From: JBQTIQ01 sp052387955
GTDB taxonomy: Bacteria > Actinomycetota > Acidimicrobiia > Acidimicrobiales > JACDCH01
Assembly (NCBI GenBank): GCA_052387955.1
Contig: JBQTIQ010000087.1
Coordinates: forward strand, 1-41,490
Direction of reading: 5' to 3'
Length of the DNA stretch: 41,490 nucleotides
A program made the position numbers and the translations under genes. Below the pieces are notes generated by a model. It worked only from the letters and a program-made list of their open reading frames with translations, was not told the DNA's origin and made no database searches. Below are positions 23,508 through 33,027 of the stretch, piece by piece; positions within the stretch are counted from its first letter, which is position 1; every line of letters begins with the position of its first letter.

Positions 23508-24914
23508 ATGAGCACCGGCGGCGGCGCACCGTCGACCCCATGGTCGCCGCCACCGGCTGGCCCGCCGCCATCGGGGCCCCCACCGTCAGGACCGCCCTCC
23601 GGGCCGCCGTCAGGACCGCCGGCCGGGCCACCGTCGAGCGGCACCCCCCGCCGGTCATGGCTCCCCTGGCTGCTCGCGTTGGCCCTGATAGCCGTGGCCG
23701 GCGTGATCGCCACCGTCCTCGTCGTCGCCGGCGGGGACGACGACGATCAGGCGGCGGGGGACGGCGAGATCTTCCTGCAGGCGGTCAGCGAGGTCGGCCC
23801 CGACCCCTTCACCGCCTCGGTCGCGGCCCCGCCCCCACCCTCCACGGTCCCCGCCGGCACACCGATCACCCTGGGGCCGTCGACCGGCAGCGACCCACCG
23901 CCGACGGCGCCGGTCTTCTCGTCGGGACCGACCCCCGGGGCGGCGTCGGGTGGAGCCCTCAGGGTCACCGCCCGGTCGGGGGCCACGCCCGGCCTCTACG
24001 GAGGCACCCAGGACCAGTCGAGCTGTGACGTCCAGGCGATGATCGACTTCCTCGTCGACAACGCGGCCAAAGCACGGGCGTGGGCCGAGGCCCAGGACCT
24101 CGACGTCGACGACCTCGCCCGCTACCTCGGGGCACTCACACCCGTCCTCTTGCGCAGCGACACCCGGGTCACCAACCACGGCTTCGTCGACGGCCGCCCG
24201 AACCCCCTCCAGTCGATCCTCCAGGCCGGCACCGCCGTGCTGGTCGACGAGTTCGGGCTGCCGAGGGCTCGCTGCGCCTGCGGCAACCCCCTGCTGCCAC
24301 CCCGGGCGGTGCCGAGCACCCCGTCGTACCAGGGCCAGCCGTGGCCCGGGTTCAACCCCGGCAACGTGACCGTCATCGACGCCAGCACCACGGTCATCAA
24401 CGTCATCACCATCATCGAGGTCGGCACCGGCCAGCCCTTGGGCCGGTCCCCGGGCGGCGGGCCCGACCGGCCCCTCCCGCGGACGACGACGACGACGTCG
24501 GTGCCCACGACGTCCACGACCGCCGGCGCCACCGGCACGTTCGAGCTCGTCGACGTCGAGGAGACGATCACCGAGCTCCAATCGTTGTGGACCGTCGATG
24601 CCCGGGCCGGAACCGCCCGGGTCGCGCTCAGCGCCGGCGACGGCAACTACTCCTGGACCGTCCCCCAACGGATCGACCCGACCGGTACCACCATCGAGTG
24701 GGGCGGGTCGTCGCCCCCGAGCGCCAACATCCTCGTCAACATCGCGCCCCGCTCGGAGGGGATCCAGTTCTCCACCGCCGACCTGGCCGTGGAGGTGACC
24801 GGTTCCGAAGGCCGCAAGTCAGCCCTGATGACGGTCCCGACCGCGCTGGACGAGGTCAAGCTCATCTATTCGATGGGCTACAGCGTCACCGCCACCTACA
24901 CCTACCGTCGCTAG
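23508..24914 (+). CDS. DUF6777 membrane-anchored protein without kinase domain
   Basis: 468 aa. A short Pro/Gly-rich cytoplasmic N-terminus (PPPAGPPPSGPPPSGPPSGP) precedes one membrane helix (SWLPWLLALALIAVAGVIATVLVV), then a Pro/Ser linker and a DUF6777-like domain. That domain is clearly paralogous to the kinase ectodomain: LYGGTQDQSSCD, DTRVTNHGFVDGRPNPLQSILQAG, TAVLVDEFGLPRARCACGNPLLPP. A Thr-rich linker and a ~100-residue C-terminal beta domain follow, different from the kinase's discoidin-like domain. It could act as co-sensor or decoy for the kinase (inference). The ATG start follows GGCGGGA. Its TAG stop lies within a run of three CTAGs next to an element. Confidence 0.85.
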   Translation: MSTGGGAPSTPWSPPPAGPPPSGPPPSGPPSGPPSGPPAGPPSSGTPRRSWLPWLLALALIAVAGVIATVLVVAGGDDDDQAAGDGEIFLQAVSEVGPDPFTASVAAPPPPSTVPAGTPITLGPSTGSDPPPTAPVFSSGPTPGAASGGALRVTARSGATPGLYGGTQDQSSCDVQAMIDFLVDNAAKARAWAEAQDLDVDDLARYLGALTPVLLRSDTRVTNHGFVDGRPNPLQSILQAGTAVLVDEFGLPRARCACGNPLLPPRAVPSTPSYQGQPWPGFNPGNVTVIDASTTVINVITIIEVGTGQPLGRSPGGGPDRPLPRTTTTTSVPTTSTTAGATGTFELVDVEETITELQSLWTVDARAGTARVALSAGDGNYSWTVPQRIDPTGTTIEWGGSSPPSANILVNIAPRSEGIQFSTADLAVEVTGSEGRKSALMTVPTALDEVKLIYSMGYSVTATYTYRR

Positions 24915-24922
24915 CGCTAGCG

Positions 24923-25049
24923 CTAGATCTGCTCGGTCCCGAGAATGCTTGACGTTGTGACAAGTTCCGGGACCGAGCAGATGCCGACCGAGCGACCGCC
25001 AGGGAGCCGGGCGGCGATGGGGGCCGGGGGGGCGCAGCCCCCCAGCTAG
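24923..25049 (+). mobile_element. CTAG element, copy 4
   Basis: The best-preserved copy, 127 bp with CTAG at 24923-24926 and 25046-25049. ATCTGCTCGGTCCC (24927-24940) and GGGACCGAGCAGAT (24969-24982) form a perfect 14-bp stem with a 28-nt loop; GGGGGGC and GCCCCCC form the right stem around a GCA loop. The left side shows three CTAG sites spaced by CG (24911, 24917, 24923), the first of which is the stop of the upstream gene. The 311-bp gap 24915-25225 otherwise holds only the upstream region of the DJ-1 gene. Confidence 0.95.
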
Positions 25050-25225
25050 CTTGGCGCATCCCCGGGGCCGTGGCCGGAACAAGCGGTCCGACCGAGCAAG
25101 AGGATCCCGGCACTCTTAGGCTGGATCCCGATAGCGGCTCGTCGTGCGGGGCCCTACGGTGGGCACCACAAGTACGCGAAGACGAGACCGTTCGAACAAT
25201 CGTCGAAATCGAGGAGGACCTGCTC

Positions 25226-25942
25226 ATGGCAAAAGTCTTGGTCGTAGTCACCGGGGTCGACAGTTGGACCCTGTCCGACGGCACCCCCGAGGCAACCGGG
25301 TACTGGGCCGAGGAGTTCGTGGTACCGCACGAGATCTTCGTCGGCGCCGGCCACGACGTCACCATCGCCACCCCGGGTGGCGTGAAGCCGACACCTGACG
25401 AGCTCAGCTTCTCGCTCGAGATGAACGGTGGCTCCCAGGAGACGGTCGACCACCTGCGCACGTACGTCACCGAGACCATCGCCGACCAGCTCGAGCACCC
25501 GGCCAAGCTCGAGGACCTCGACCCCAACGGTTTCGACGCCGTCTTCATCCCCGGCGGCCACGGCCCCATGGAGGACCTGGCCAAGTCCGAGGCTCTCGGC
25601 AAGATCCTGGTAGCCATGGCCGACAACCAGGACAAGGTTGTCTCGGCGGTGTGCCACGGCCCCGCCGGTCTCGTCCCCGCCGTCCGTGACGACGGCAGCT
25701 GGGCCTTCGAAGGCCGCCAGGTCACCTCGTTCTCCGACGAGGAAGAGACCCAGTACGGCTACCGCGAGAAGACCCCGTTCCTGCTCGAGAGCCGCCTCTC
25801 CGACATCGGCGGCAAGTTCTCGGCCGGCGAGCCGTGGCAGCCCCACGTCATCGTCGACGGCAACTTGATCACCGGCGCCAACCCGGCCTCGAGCGACGGC
25901 ATCGCCCGCGCCCTGGTCGACGCTCTGGCCGCCAAGGGCTAG
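25226..25942 (+). CDS. DJ-1/PfpI-family protein (HchA/glyoxalase III-like)
   Basis: 238 aa. The class I glutamine-amidotransferase fold shows the nucleophile elbow AVCHGPAGL (Cys), an upstream FIPGGHGPMEDL and an N-terminal Glu region (AEEFVVPHEIFVGAGHDVTIATPGG). The length and motif order fit the Hsp31/YajL-related amidotransferase-like group with DJ-1 fold, which act as glyoxalases, deglycases or chaperones. ATG 25226 has GAGGAGG about eight bases upstream. It stands alone, followed by strong hairpins and converging tRNA genes. Which activity it has cannot be told from the sequence. Confidence 0.9.
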   Translation: MAKVLVVVTGVDSWTLSDGTPEATGYWAEEFVVPHEIFVGAGHDVTIATPGGVKPTPDELSFSLEMNGGSQETVDHLRTYVTETIADQLEHPAKLEDLDPNGFDAVFIPGGHGPMEDLAKSEALGKILVAMADNQDKVVSAVCHGPAGLVPAVRDDGSWAFEGRQVTSFSDEEETQYGYREKTPFLLESRLSDIGGKFSAGEPWQPHVIVDGNLITGANPASSDGIARALVDALAAKG

Positions 25943-25948
25943 ACAGCC

Positions 25949-26013
25949 CGGCCGGCGCCGCCGGCCGTCACGCTTCCTACGAGGGGCCCGCGCCCACGGC
26001 GCGGGCCCCTCGT
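25949..26013. terminator. Double-hairpin bidirectional terminator
   Basis: CGGCCGGC/GCCGGCCG (25949-25967) is followed by a perfect 16-bp stem (25979-25994 with 25998-26013, CAC loop). It separates the DJ-1 gene (plus) from the tRNA genes (minus) and can serve both. Confidence 0.8.
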
Positions 26014-26035
26014 GCGTTCTCGGCCCGCCGGGTCG

Positions 26036-26109
26036 TGGGGCGGGTGGGGATCGAACCCACGACCGCACCGATTATGAGTCGGGTGCTCTAACCGCTGAGC
26101 TACCGCCCC
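26036..26109 (-). tRNA. tRNA with anticodon CAU (elongator Met or Ile2)
   Basis: 74 nt. Acceptor GGGGCGG/CCGCCCC with discriminator A; D-arm AGCUCAGCGGUUAGAGC; anticodon loop CUCAUAA; T-arm GUGGGUUCGAUCCCCAC. A CAU anticodon fits elongator tRNA-Met or, if C34 is lysidinylated, tRNA-Ile2. The C1-A72 mismatch typical of initiator tRNA is absent. CCA is not encoded. Confidence 0.93.
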
Positions 26110-26153
26110 GGGCCCGGCCGGCGGTCCCGCCCCGCAGGGACGAGCCGCGAGCG

Positions 26154-26226
26154 CTCCGGGGGAGGGACTCGAACCCTCAACCAACGGATTAACAGTCCGC
26201 TGCGCTGCCGATTGCGCCACCCCGGA
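26154..26226 (-). tRNA. tRNA-Asn (GUU)
   Basis: 73 nt. Acceptor UCCGGGG/CCCCGGA with discriminator G, as expected for Asn; D-arm GGCGCAAUCGGCAGCGC; anticodon loop CUGUUAA; T-arm GAGGGUUCGAGUCCCUC. It lies 63 bp downstream of rpoD on the same strand. Confidence 0.96.
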
Positions 26227-26288
26227 AGGGGATGAGGTCGCAGGATAGCAGCGGCCCGACAGCCCTTCGGGACGCCCGGGGGGCCCCG

Positions 26289-27583
<1,295 letters not shown>

Positions 27584-27587
<4 letters not shown>

Positions 27588-29350
27588 GCCCGGTCCCCGT
27601 TCCGTGATCCGAGCCAGGTTACCAACCGATCGATGGCCGCCTGCCGCGTCCGATGGTCCTCGAGGGCTTCGACCGTCAGTTTCAGTTCGGTGAACTCGGT
27701 CGCCGTGGCCTTGTCCTCGTCGATGGCCCGTGTAGCGGCCCGGCGTACCAACATCGAAATGACGTTCACCGGGTCAGAATCGGTGTCCTGGACCGCGACC
27801 TGGAGGAGGCGTTCGGCGGCACCGGGGTCGGCGCCATCGAGGGCCGCCTGCAGCGACGGGGTGGCCTCGACAGCGCGGAAGGCGGCCAGGTTGCGGTCGT
27901 CGTCGAAGAGCACCTCGGCCACCGCCGGTCCCGGTGGCAGACAGGCGAACACGTCGGCCCGCCGGTGCACGGCGTGCAGCAACAGCTCGGTCTCGGTGTC
28001 CGGCACCCATACGTTGGTCGAACGCCGCCCCGGGTTGCGGTCTTCTCGCACCCGGACCGCCCCGCTGCGGCCTCGCCGCACGGACTCGGCCAGCCGTTCG
28101 ACCGTGTGGTTGTCGATCTTGCAGAAGCCGGCGATCTCCATCAGGTACTGCTGGCGGACAAGGCCGTTGGGGTGCTCGTTGACCATCACGAGGGCGGCCT
28201 CGGCACCTCGTACCCGACCCTCGGGCGAGGACAGGTCGGCCGCGGCCAGGGCCCGTCGGGCCCGGAACCGGAGGAAGGGGACGGCGTCGGTCACCGACCG
28301 CTGGAGCGCGGCGGGGTCTCGGGCGGCCAGGTCGGCCGGGTCCACTCCCTCCGGCAGTGCCGCCACCGCCACCTCGAGATCGAGGTCACGCTCCCACTGG
28401 TAGAACCGGGCGGCCGCGTTCTGGCCGGCGGCGTCGGCGTCGAAGGCCAGCACCACCCGCCGGGCGAAGCGCTTGAGCAGTCGAAGGTGCTCTTCGGTGA
28501 GGGCGGTACCGCAGGTGGCCACCGCTCGTCCGACGCCGGCGGCGGCGAAGCCGATCACGTCGGTGTAGCCCTCGCACACGACGACCTCGTCGGCGCGGAC
28601 GATCTCGCTCTTGGACCAGTTGAGCCCGTAGAGGACCCGTGACTTGGAGTAGAGGGCGTTCTCGGGCGAGTTCTTGTACTTGGGCCCCTCCGCTCCCGGC
28701 AGCAACCTCCCCCCGAACGCCACCGGGTCGCCGGCGGTGTCGAAGATCGGGAACAACACCCGGCCCCGGAAGGCGTCGGTGGGGCGGCCCCGGCGGTTGA
28801 GGAACCCGAGGCCGGCGTCGACCAGGACGTCGTCTGGCAGCGGCAGGGCGCGGGCCATCTCGTCCCACCCTTCGGGTGCCCATCCCAGGCGGTACCGGCG
28901 CACGGTGTCGCCGTCGAAGCCCCGTTGGCGGAGGTAGCGGCGGGCGGCGCCGGCATCGGGGGAGGTGAGGAGGCGGTCGTGGTACCAGTCGACGGCCTGC
29001 CCGACGGCGCCGACCAGTCGGGCGCGGCGCCGGCGGCCCTCGTCCTCACCCCTCTCGGTGTAGCGGAGGGTGATGCCGGACTTGCCCGCCAGCCACTCGA
29101 TGGCGCCGACGAAGTCGACGTGCTCGATCTCGCGCACGAACTTGATGGCGTCACCACCGAGTTGGCAGCCGAAGCAGTTCCACAGGCCGTTCTCCTCGCT
29201 GAGGTTGAACGACCCGGACTTCTCGGCGTGGAAGGGGCACAGCCCCACCCACCGACGCCCGACCCGCTTGAGCTGGACGTACTGGGAAACGATGTCGCGG
29301 AGGTTGGTGGCGTCCCGGACCCGGGCCACGTCCTCGTCGACGATCCCCAC
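27584..29350 (-). CDS. dnaG: DNA primase
   Basis: 588 aa from GTG 29350. CHC2 zinc finger: CPFHAEKSGSF followed by WNCFGCQLGGD. Toprim domain: EVVVCEGYTDVIGF (catalytic Glu) and RRVVLAFDADAAGQNAA (DxD). The C-terminal helical part should bind the DnaB helicase. It makes RNA primers at the replication fork. The start was chosen at GIVDEDVARVRDATNLRDIVSQYV, the usual primase N-terminus; the GTG has no close Shine-Dalgarno. It is 38 bp downstream of a methyltransferase gene and overlaps rpoD by 4 bp. Confidence 0.97.
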
Positions 29351-29388
29351 AGTGAGCTGACGGTACCGCCTCCACGCCGAAGCCCCCG

Positions 29389-30447
29389 CTAGGGACGGAC
29401 CTCGAAGACCCGGTTGAAGGGGGTCTCCGTGGCACGGCGGAAGCGGGTGAAGCCGGCGTCGGTCAGCAGCTGCTCCCACACCGAGTCAGGCACCTGGTTG
29501 CCGAGGACGTAAGCACCGCCCTGGGCCTCGGCGGCCGGCGTGCACACGCTGACCGAGGCGGAGTAGAAGATCCTCCCGACCGGGCCCACGTTGTCGGCCA
29601 GGCTCTCGCCGGCCATCGGTTCGACCAGGGCCCAGGTCCCCTCCGCCCCCAGGGCGGCGAGGATGTGGCGGGCGGCGGCCACCGGCTCGCCCATGTCGTG
29701 GAGGGCGTCGAACACGCACACGAGGTCGTAGCCCTCGCCCGGGAAGTCCTGGGCCGAGGCGACCTCGAACGTGACCCGGTCGGCGACGCCGGCCTCGATG
29801 GCGCGCTGGCGGGCGGTCTCGACCGAATCGCGGTGGTAGTCGAACCCGACGATCCGCGACGCCGGGAACGCCTCACCCAGCAGGATGGTCGAGGACCCGT
29901 GGCCGCAGCCGACGTCGGCCACCAGGGCCCCGGCCTCGAGCTTGGCCTGGGTGCCGTCGAGGGCCGGGATCCAATGCGGTACCAGGTTGGCCATGTACCC
30001 GGGCTTGAACAGGCGCTCGGTGCCCTCGAACAGGTCGGCGTGGTGCTCGTGCCAGCCGAGGCCGGCCCCGGTGCGGAAACGCTCGCGGACCTCTTCCTCG
30101 TCCTTGAGGATCGACGCCGCGATCGTCATCGCGCCCACCAGGCACGCCGGTGACTGGTCATCGGCGAGGACCGCGGCCTGCTCGTCGTCGAGCCAGAACG
30201 TCCCCGCCGCCAGGTCGGCCTGGCAGTAGCCGCTGACGTACTGGGCGCAGAGCCATTCCTCCACCAACCTCCGGTCGTAGCCGGTCCGTCCGGCCAGGCC
30301 GGGGCCATCGGTCGGACCGGACTCGGCCAGCGCCTTGTACAAGCCCAGCTTGTCGCCCAACACCACGGTCGACGCGTGCAAGGCGGCGCCGAAGTCGGTG
30401 GCGAAACGCCCGATGAAGTCGTTCAACCGGGTTTCGTCGAGTGCCAT
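29389..30447 (-). CDS. SAM-dependent class I methyltransferase (two-domain)
   Basis: 352 aa. The N-terminal ~150 residues are a helical/winged dimerisation-type domain (LGDKLGLYKALAESGPTDGPGLAGRTGYDRRLVEEWL), as in O-methyltransferases. The C-terminal Rossmann domain has motif I VADVGCGHGSST, motif II IVGFDYHRDSVETAR and motif IV-like YDLVCVFDALHDMGEP. The methyl acceptor is unknown. ATG 30447 is preceded by GAGGAG. It reads towards dnaG but is divergent from the SnoaL-APH-methyltransferase operon across a striking operator-like dyad. Confidence 0.9.
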   Translation of the reverse strand: MALDETRLNDFIGRFATDFGAALHASTVVLGDKLGLYKALAESGPTDGPGLAGRTGYDRRLVEEWLCAQYVSGYCQADLAAGTFWLDDEQAAVLADDQSPACLVGAMTIAASILKDEEEVRERFRTGAGLGWHEHHADLFEGTERLFKPGYMANLVPHWIPALDGTQAKLEAGALVADVGCGHGSSTILLGEAFPASRIVGFDYHRDSVETARQRAIEAGVADRVTFEVASAQDFPGEGYDLVCVFDALHDMGEPVAAARHILAALGAEGTWALVEPMAGESLADNVGPVGRIFYSASVSVCTPAAEAQGGAYVLGNQVPDSVWEQLLTDAGFTRFRRATETPFNRVFEVRP

Positions 30448-30501
30448 CTCTCGTCTCCTCTCGTGTCCTCCAGGGAATGGCCACACAGTCCTGCGCCGCC
30501 G

Positions 30502-30541
30502 TTGCAGGAAGGCTGCACCGCCTGGTGCAACCTCACTGCAA
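30502..30541. promoter_or_regulatory. Four-half-site dyad operator between divergent methyltransferase and SnoaL-like genes
   Basis: TTGCAG-N6-TGCACC-N4-GGTGCA-N6-CTGCAA: outer and inner inverted repeats share one centre (30521/30522). AGG and CCT inside the N6 arms extend the symmetry. The four TGCA cores start at 30503, 30514, 30526 and 30537, that is 11, 12 and 11 bp apart, about one helical turn each. This suits two dimers binding one DNA face. It lies 24 bp before the ATG of the SnoaL-like gene and 55 bp before that of the methyltransferase. Confidence 0.7.
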
Positions 30542-30564
30542 AGAGCTGGGGAGACCCTGTTCCC

Positions 30565-31008
30565 ATGACCACCACCCCAGTCCCCACCATCCCCGGCCCG
30601 TCTGGTTCACCCGCAGCAGGCACAAGCACGGTCGACCGGTTCCTCGTCGCCGTCGCCTCCGGCAACGGCCTTCCGCCCGAGCTGTACGCAGCCGGCGCCG
30701 AACTCGACGCCGTCGTCCCCAACTGGCGCCTGGGGGCGAGCGGCGGCGGCGCCATCAGCTCCGTCTACGGGTCCTGGTTCGCCCACCCCGGCGCCTTCGA
30801 CGAGCTCTCCCGGCGGTCGACGGCCACCGGAGAGGTCGTCGAGTACACCCTCAGCTGGGTCGAGGACGGGGTGGCTCACGCCGCCCGCCATGTCCACGTG
30901 CTCGACCTGGACGACGCCGGGCGGATCGTCCGTGACCACGTGTGGTGCGGTGGCCGCTGGCCGGAGCCGCTCCTGGCCCAGATCGAAGCCGCTCGCCATG
31001 CTCTCTGA
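30565..31008 (+). CDS. SnoaL/NTF2-like small protein
   Basis: 147 aa. After a Pro-rich start (TTTPVPTIPGPSGSPAAG) the region TVDRFLVAVASGNGLPPELYAAGAELDAVVPNWRL and the later VEYTLSWVEDGVAHAARHVHVLDLDDAGRIVRDHVWCGGRW fit the cone-shaped NTF2-like fold of SnoaL-type proteins, which bind or isomerise small molecules. The conserved W/R ending is typical. The assignment is by pattern only. ATG 30565 follows GGGGAG 12 bases upstream. It overlaps the next gene by 11 bp and is first in a three-gene operon. Confidence 0.7.
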   Translation: MTTTPVPTIPGPSGSPAAGTSTVDRFLVAVASGNGLPPELYAAGAELDAVVPNWRLGASGGGAISSVYGSWFAHPGAFDELSRRSTATGEVVEYTLSWVEDGVAHAARHVHVLDLDDAGRIVRDHVWCGGRWPEPLLAQIEAARHAL

Positions 31009-32080
31009 AGTGCGAGAGCAGCGAGCACTTCAGACCGACGGCGCGAGCGCCAGCTCGCCCGACGGCGATCCGCCGGTCCCGTTGACACCTCGCCCGGTGG
31101 CGGCCTCGCTCGACGAACTGCTCGCCGGCGTGACCCGGCGCCAGCCGCTGCGTACCGCCGACGCCAAGTCGGGCTCCGCGCTCGAGCGGGTGACGATCGA
31201 CGGCGAGGTGTTCGTGCTCAAGCGGGTCCACCTCGACCATGACTGGACCATGCGATTCAACGGCGATGTCGGCTGCCATCCCGCCCAGGTCTGGACGGCC
31301 GGGCTCATGGACGTCCTCCCGGAACGCATCGACCACGCGGTGGTGGCCGTCGCCACTGGCCTCGGCCGCAACGGCTGGGGTGCGGCCCTGTTGATGCGCG
31401 ACGCGGGCGACGCACTGGTGCCCCCCGGCGAAAGCCTGCTCCCCCTCGAGGTGCACCTCCAGTTCCTCGACGACCTGGCTGCGCTCTCGGCGAGGATGTG
31501 GGGCTGGCGGGACACGGTCGGGCTGGTGCCGTTGGCCAACCGGTGGGGATGGTTCAGCCCCGGCGACCTCGACGTCGAGGCTGAACGGGGGTGGCCCGAC
31601 ACGGTCCCTCGCCTGGCGGCCGACGGTTGGCGGTGCTTCGCCGACCGGGCGCCGGGGGTCGTCGCCCGTGTCGTCGACGACCTGCGCCACGATGCCGGCC
31701 CGCTGGTGACGGCGGCGCTGGGAACGCCCCGCACGTTCGTGCACGGCGACTGGAAGCTGGGCAACCTCGGCAGGGGGGCCGACGGGCGAACGGTGCTGAT
31801 CGACTGGACCTACCCGGGCGAGGCACCGTGCTGCTATGAGCTCGGCTGGTACCTGGCCCTGAACCGGGCGCGGGTCCCCCACTCCAAGGAGGATGCCATC
31901 GCCTGGTTCCGCTCGTCGCTCGAGCGTCACGGGGTGACGACCGACGCCTGGTTCGAGCGTCAGCTGGCGGTGTGCCTCCTGGGGACGGTCGTCATCCACG
32001 GGTGGGAGAAGGCCCTCGGAGACGACGACGAGCTCGGCTGGTGGTGCGACCGGGCGGCCGAGGGGGCCGCGTTCCTATGA
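30998..32080 (+). CDS. APH-like (aminoglycoside phosphotransferase-fold) kinase
   Basis: 360 aa. Kinase-fold markers: an N-lobe Lys in VFVLKRVHL, a hinge-like ALLMRDAGDAL, the catalytic loop FVHGDWKLGNLG (HGDxxxxN) and the metal Asp in VLIDWTYPGEAP. Such enzymes phosphorylate small molecules such as aminoglycosides, choline or sugars; the substrate here is unknown and resistance should not be assumed. ATG 30998 lies inside the end of the SnoaL-like gene (11-bp overlap), and its stop overlaps the next start (ATGA), so the three genes are translated together. Confidence 0.82.
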   Translation: MLSEVREQRALQTDGASASSPDGDPPVPLTPRPVAASLDELLAGVTRRQPLRTADAKSGSALERVTIDGEVFVLKRVHLDHDWTMRFNGDVGCHPAQVWTAGLMDVLPERIDHAVVAVATGLGRNGWGAALLMRDAGDALVPPGESLLPLEVHLQFLDDLAALSARMWGWRDTVGLVPLANRWGWFSPGDLDVEAERGWPDTVPRLAADGWRCFADRAPGVVARVVDDLRHDAGPLVTAALGTPRTFVHGDWKLGNLGRGADGRTVLIDWTYPGEAPCCYELGWYLALNRARVPHSKEDAIAWFRSSLERHGVTTDAWFERQLAVCLLGTVVIHGWEKALGDDDELGWWCDRAAEGAAFL

Positions 32081-32859
32081 ACGGCGCCGGCTGCGCGGCA
32101 GCGTACTCCGAGGCGGCGCCGGGGTGGGAGGCCGGGCCCGGGCAGATCTACAACCGGCTGGCGGCGGTCATGGTGGCCGACAGCCCGGTCCCGCTCGACG
32201 GCCGTGTGGTGCTCGACCTGGGGGCCGGCACCGGGGCGGCGTCGCGGGCGGTGGCCGCGGCCGGAGGCCGGCCGTTGGCCGTCGACACCGCGCTGGGCAT
32301 GCTTCTTGCCGGCCGGGCGGCGCGGCCCCCGGCCGTCGCCGCCGATGCTTCGGCCCTGCCGTTCCCGCCGGCCACCTTCGGTGCCGTCGTGGCCGCCTTC
32401 TCCCTCAATCATCTCGACGACCCCGCCGCCGGGCTCCGTGAGGCCGCCCGGGTGACGACCAGGCCAGGGGTTGTACTGGCCTCGGCCTACAGCGCCGACG
32501 ACGACCACCCGGTGAAGGCCGCGGTCGAACAGGCGCTGGTCGAGTCGGGGTGGTCATGTCCGTCGTGGTACAAGCGTCTGTACCGCGACGCCATCCCCCG
32601 GCTGTCCACCGTCGAAGGGGCCGCCGCCGCCGCCGCCGGCATCGGCGACACGACGATCGTCGAGCACCAGGTCTCCTTCACCGACCTGGGCCCGGCTGAT
32701 CTGGTGGCGTGGCGGATGGGGATGGCCCCTACGGCCGGATTCGTTGCCCTGCTGGACGACGGGACGCGCCGCACCCTGCAGCGCCGCGCCGTCGAACTGC
32801 TCGGCGACCGCCGGACTGAGCTGGTACGGCGGTTCCTGGTCATCGCCACCGCCCTCTAG
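32077..32859 (+). CDS. SAM-dependent class I methyltransferase (UbiE-like)
   Basis: 260 aa. Rossmann motifs: VVLDLGAGTGAASRAV (motif I), PLAVDTALGMLL (motif II), ADASALPFPPATFGAVVAAFSLNHLDDP (motif III/IV) and AARVTTRPGVVLASAYS, as in Methyltransf_11 enzymes. The acceptor is unknown. The ATGA overlap with the kinase gene shows tight coupling. The TAG stop (32857-32859) is part of the CTAG that bounds an inverted element copy. Together with the SnoaL-like and APH-like proteins it looks like a small tailoring or detoxification pathway (inference). Confidence 0.88.
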   Translation: MNGAGCAAAYSEAAPGWEAGPGQIYNRLAAVMVADSPVPLDGRVVLDLGAGTGAASRAVAAAGGRPLAVDTALGMLLAGRAARPPAVAADASALPFPPATFGAVVAAFSLNHLDDPAAGLREAARVTTRPGVVLASAYSADDDHPVKAAVEQALVESGWSCPSWYKRLYRDAIPRLSTVEGAAAAAAGIGDTTIVEHQVSFTDLGPADLVAWRMGMAPTAGFVALLDDGTRRTLQRRAVELLGDRRTELVRRFLVIATAL

Positions 32860-32981
32860 CTGGGGGGCTGCGCCCCCCCGGCCCCCATCGCCGCCCGGCT
32901 CCCTGGCGGTCGCTCGGTCGGCATCCGCTCGGTCCCGGAACGTGTCAAGACGTCAAGCCTTCTGGGACCGAGCAGATCTAG
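32856..32981 (-). mobile_element. CTAG element, copy 5 (inverted)
   Basis: 126 bp with CTAG at 32856-32859 and 32978-32981, in the opposite orientation to the other copies. The end starting at 32860 is the GGGGGGCTGCGCCCCCC hairpin; the other end has GGGACCGAGCAGAT (32964-32977). Its partner arm reads ATCCGCTCGGTCCC-like (32923-32936). It separates the SnoaL operon from the convergent SARP gene and could terminate both. Confidence 0.92.
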
Positions 32982-33027
32982 GAGCCACCGCCGGGCCGGT
33001 CCCGGGGCCGTGACCGGTGAAGGGCGC

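Noticed and set aside
19690..25050. Long ORFs reading through the element with SWGAAPPRPPSPPGSLAVARSA-like protein sequence
   Set aside because: These are translations of the repeat itself; they recur at each copy, have no ribosome site and extend real genes artificially.
25192..25207. SOS-box-like TCGAAC-N4-GTCGAA upstream of the DJ-1 gene
   Set aside because: The right half does not match the actinobacterial LexA consensus GTTCGA and a DJ-1 gene is not a usual SOS target.
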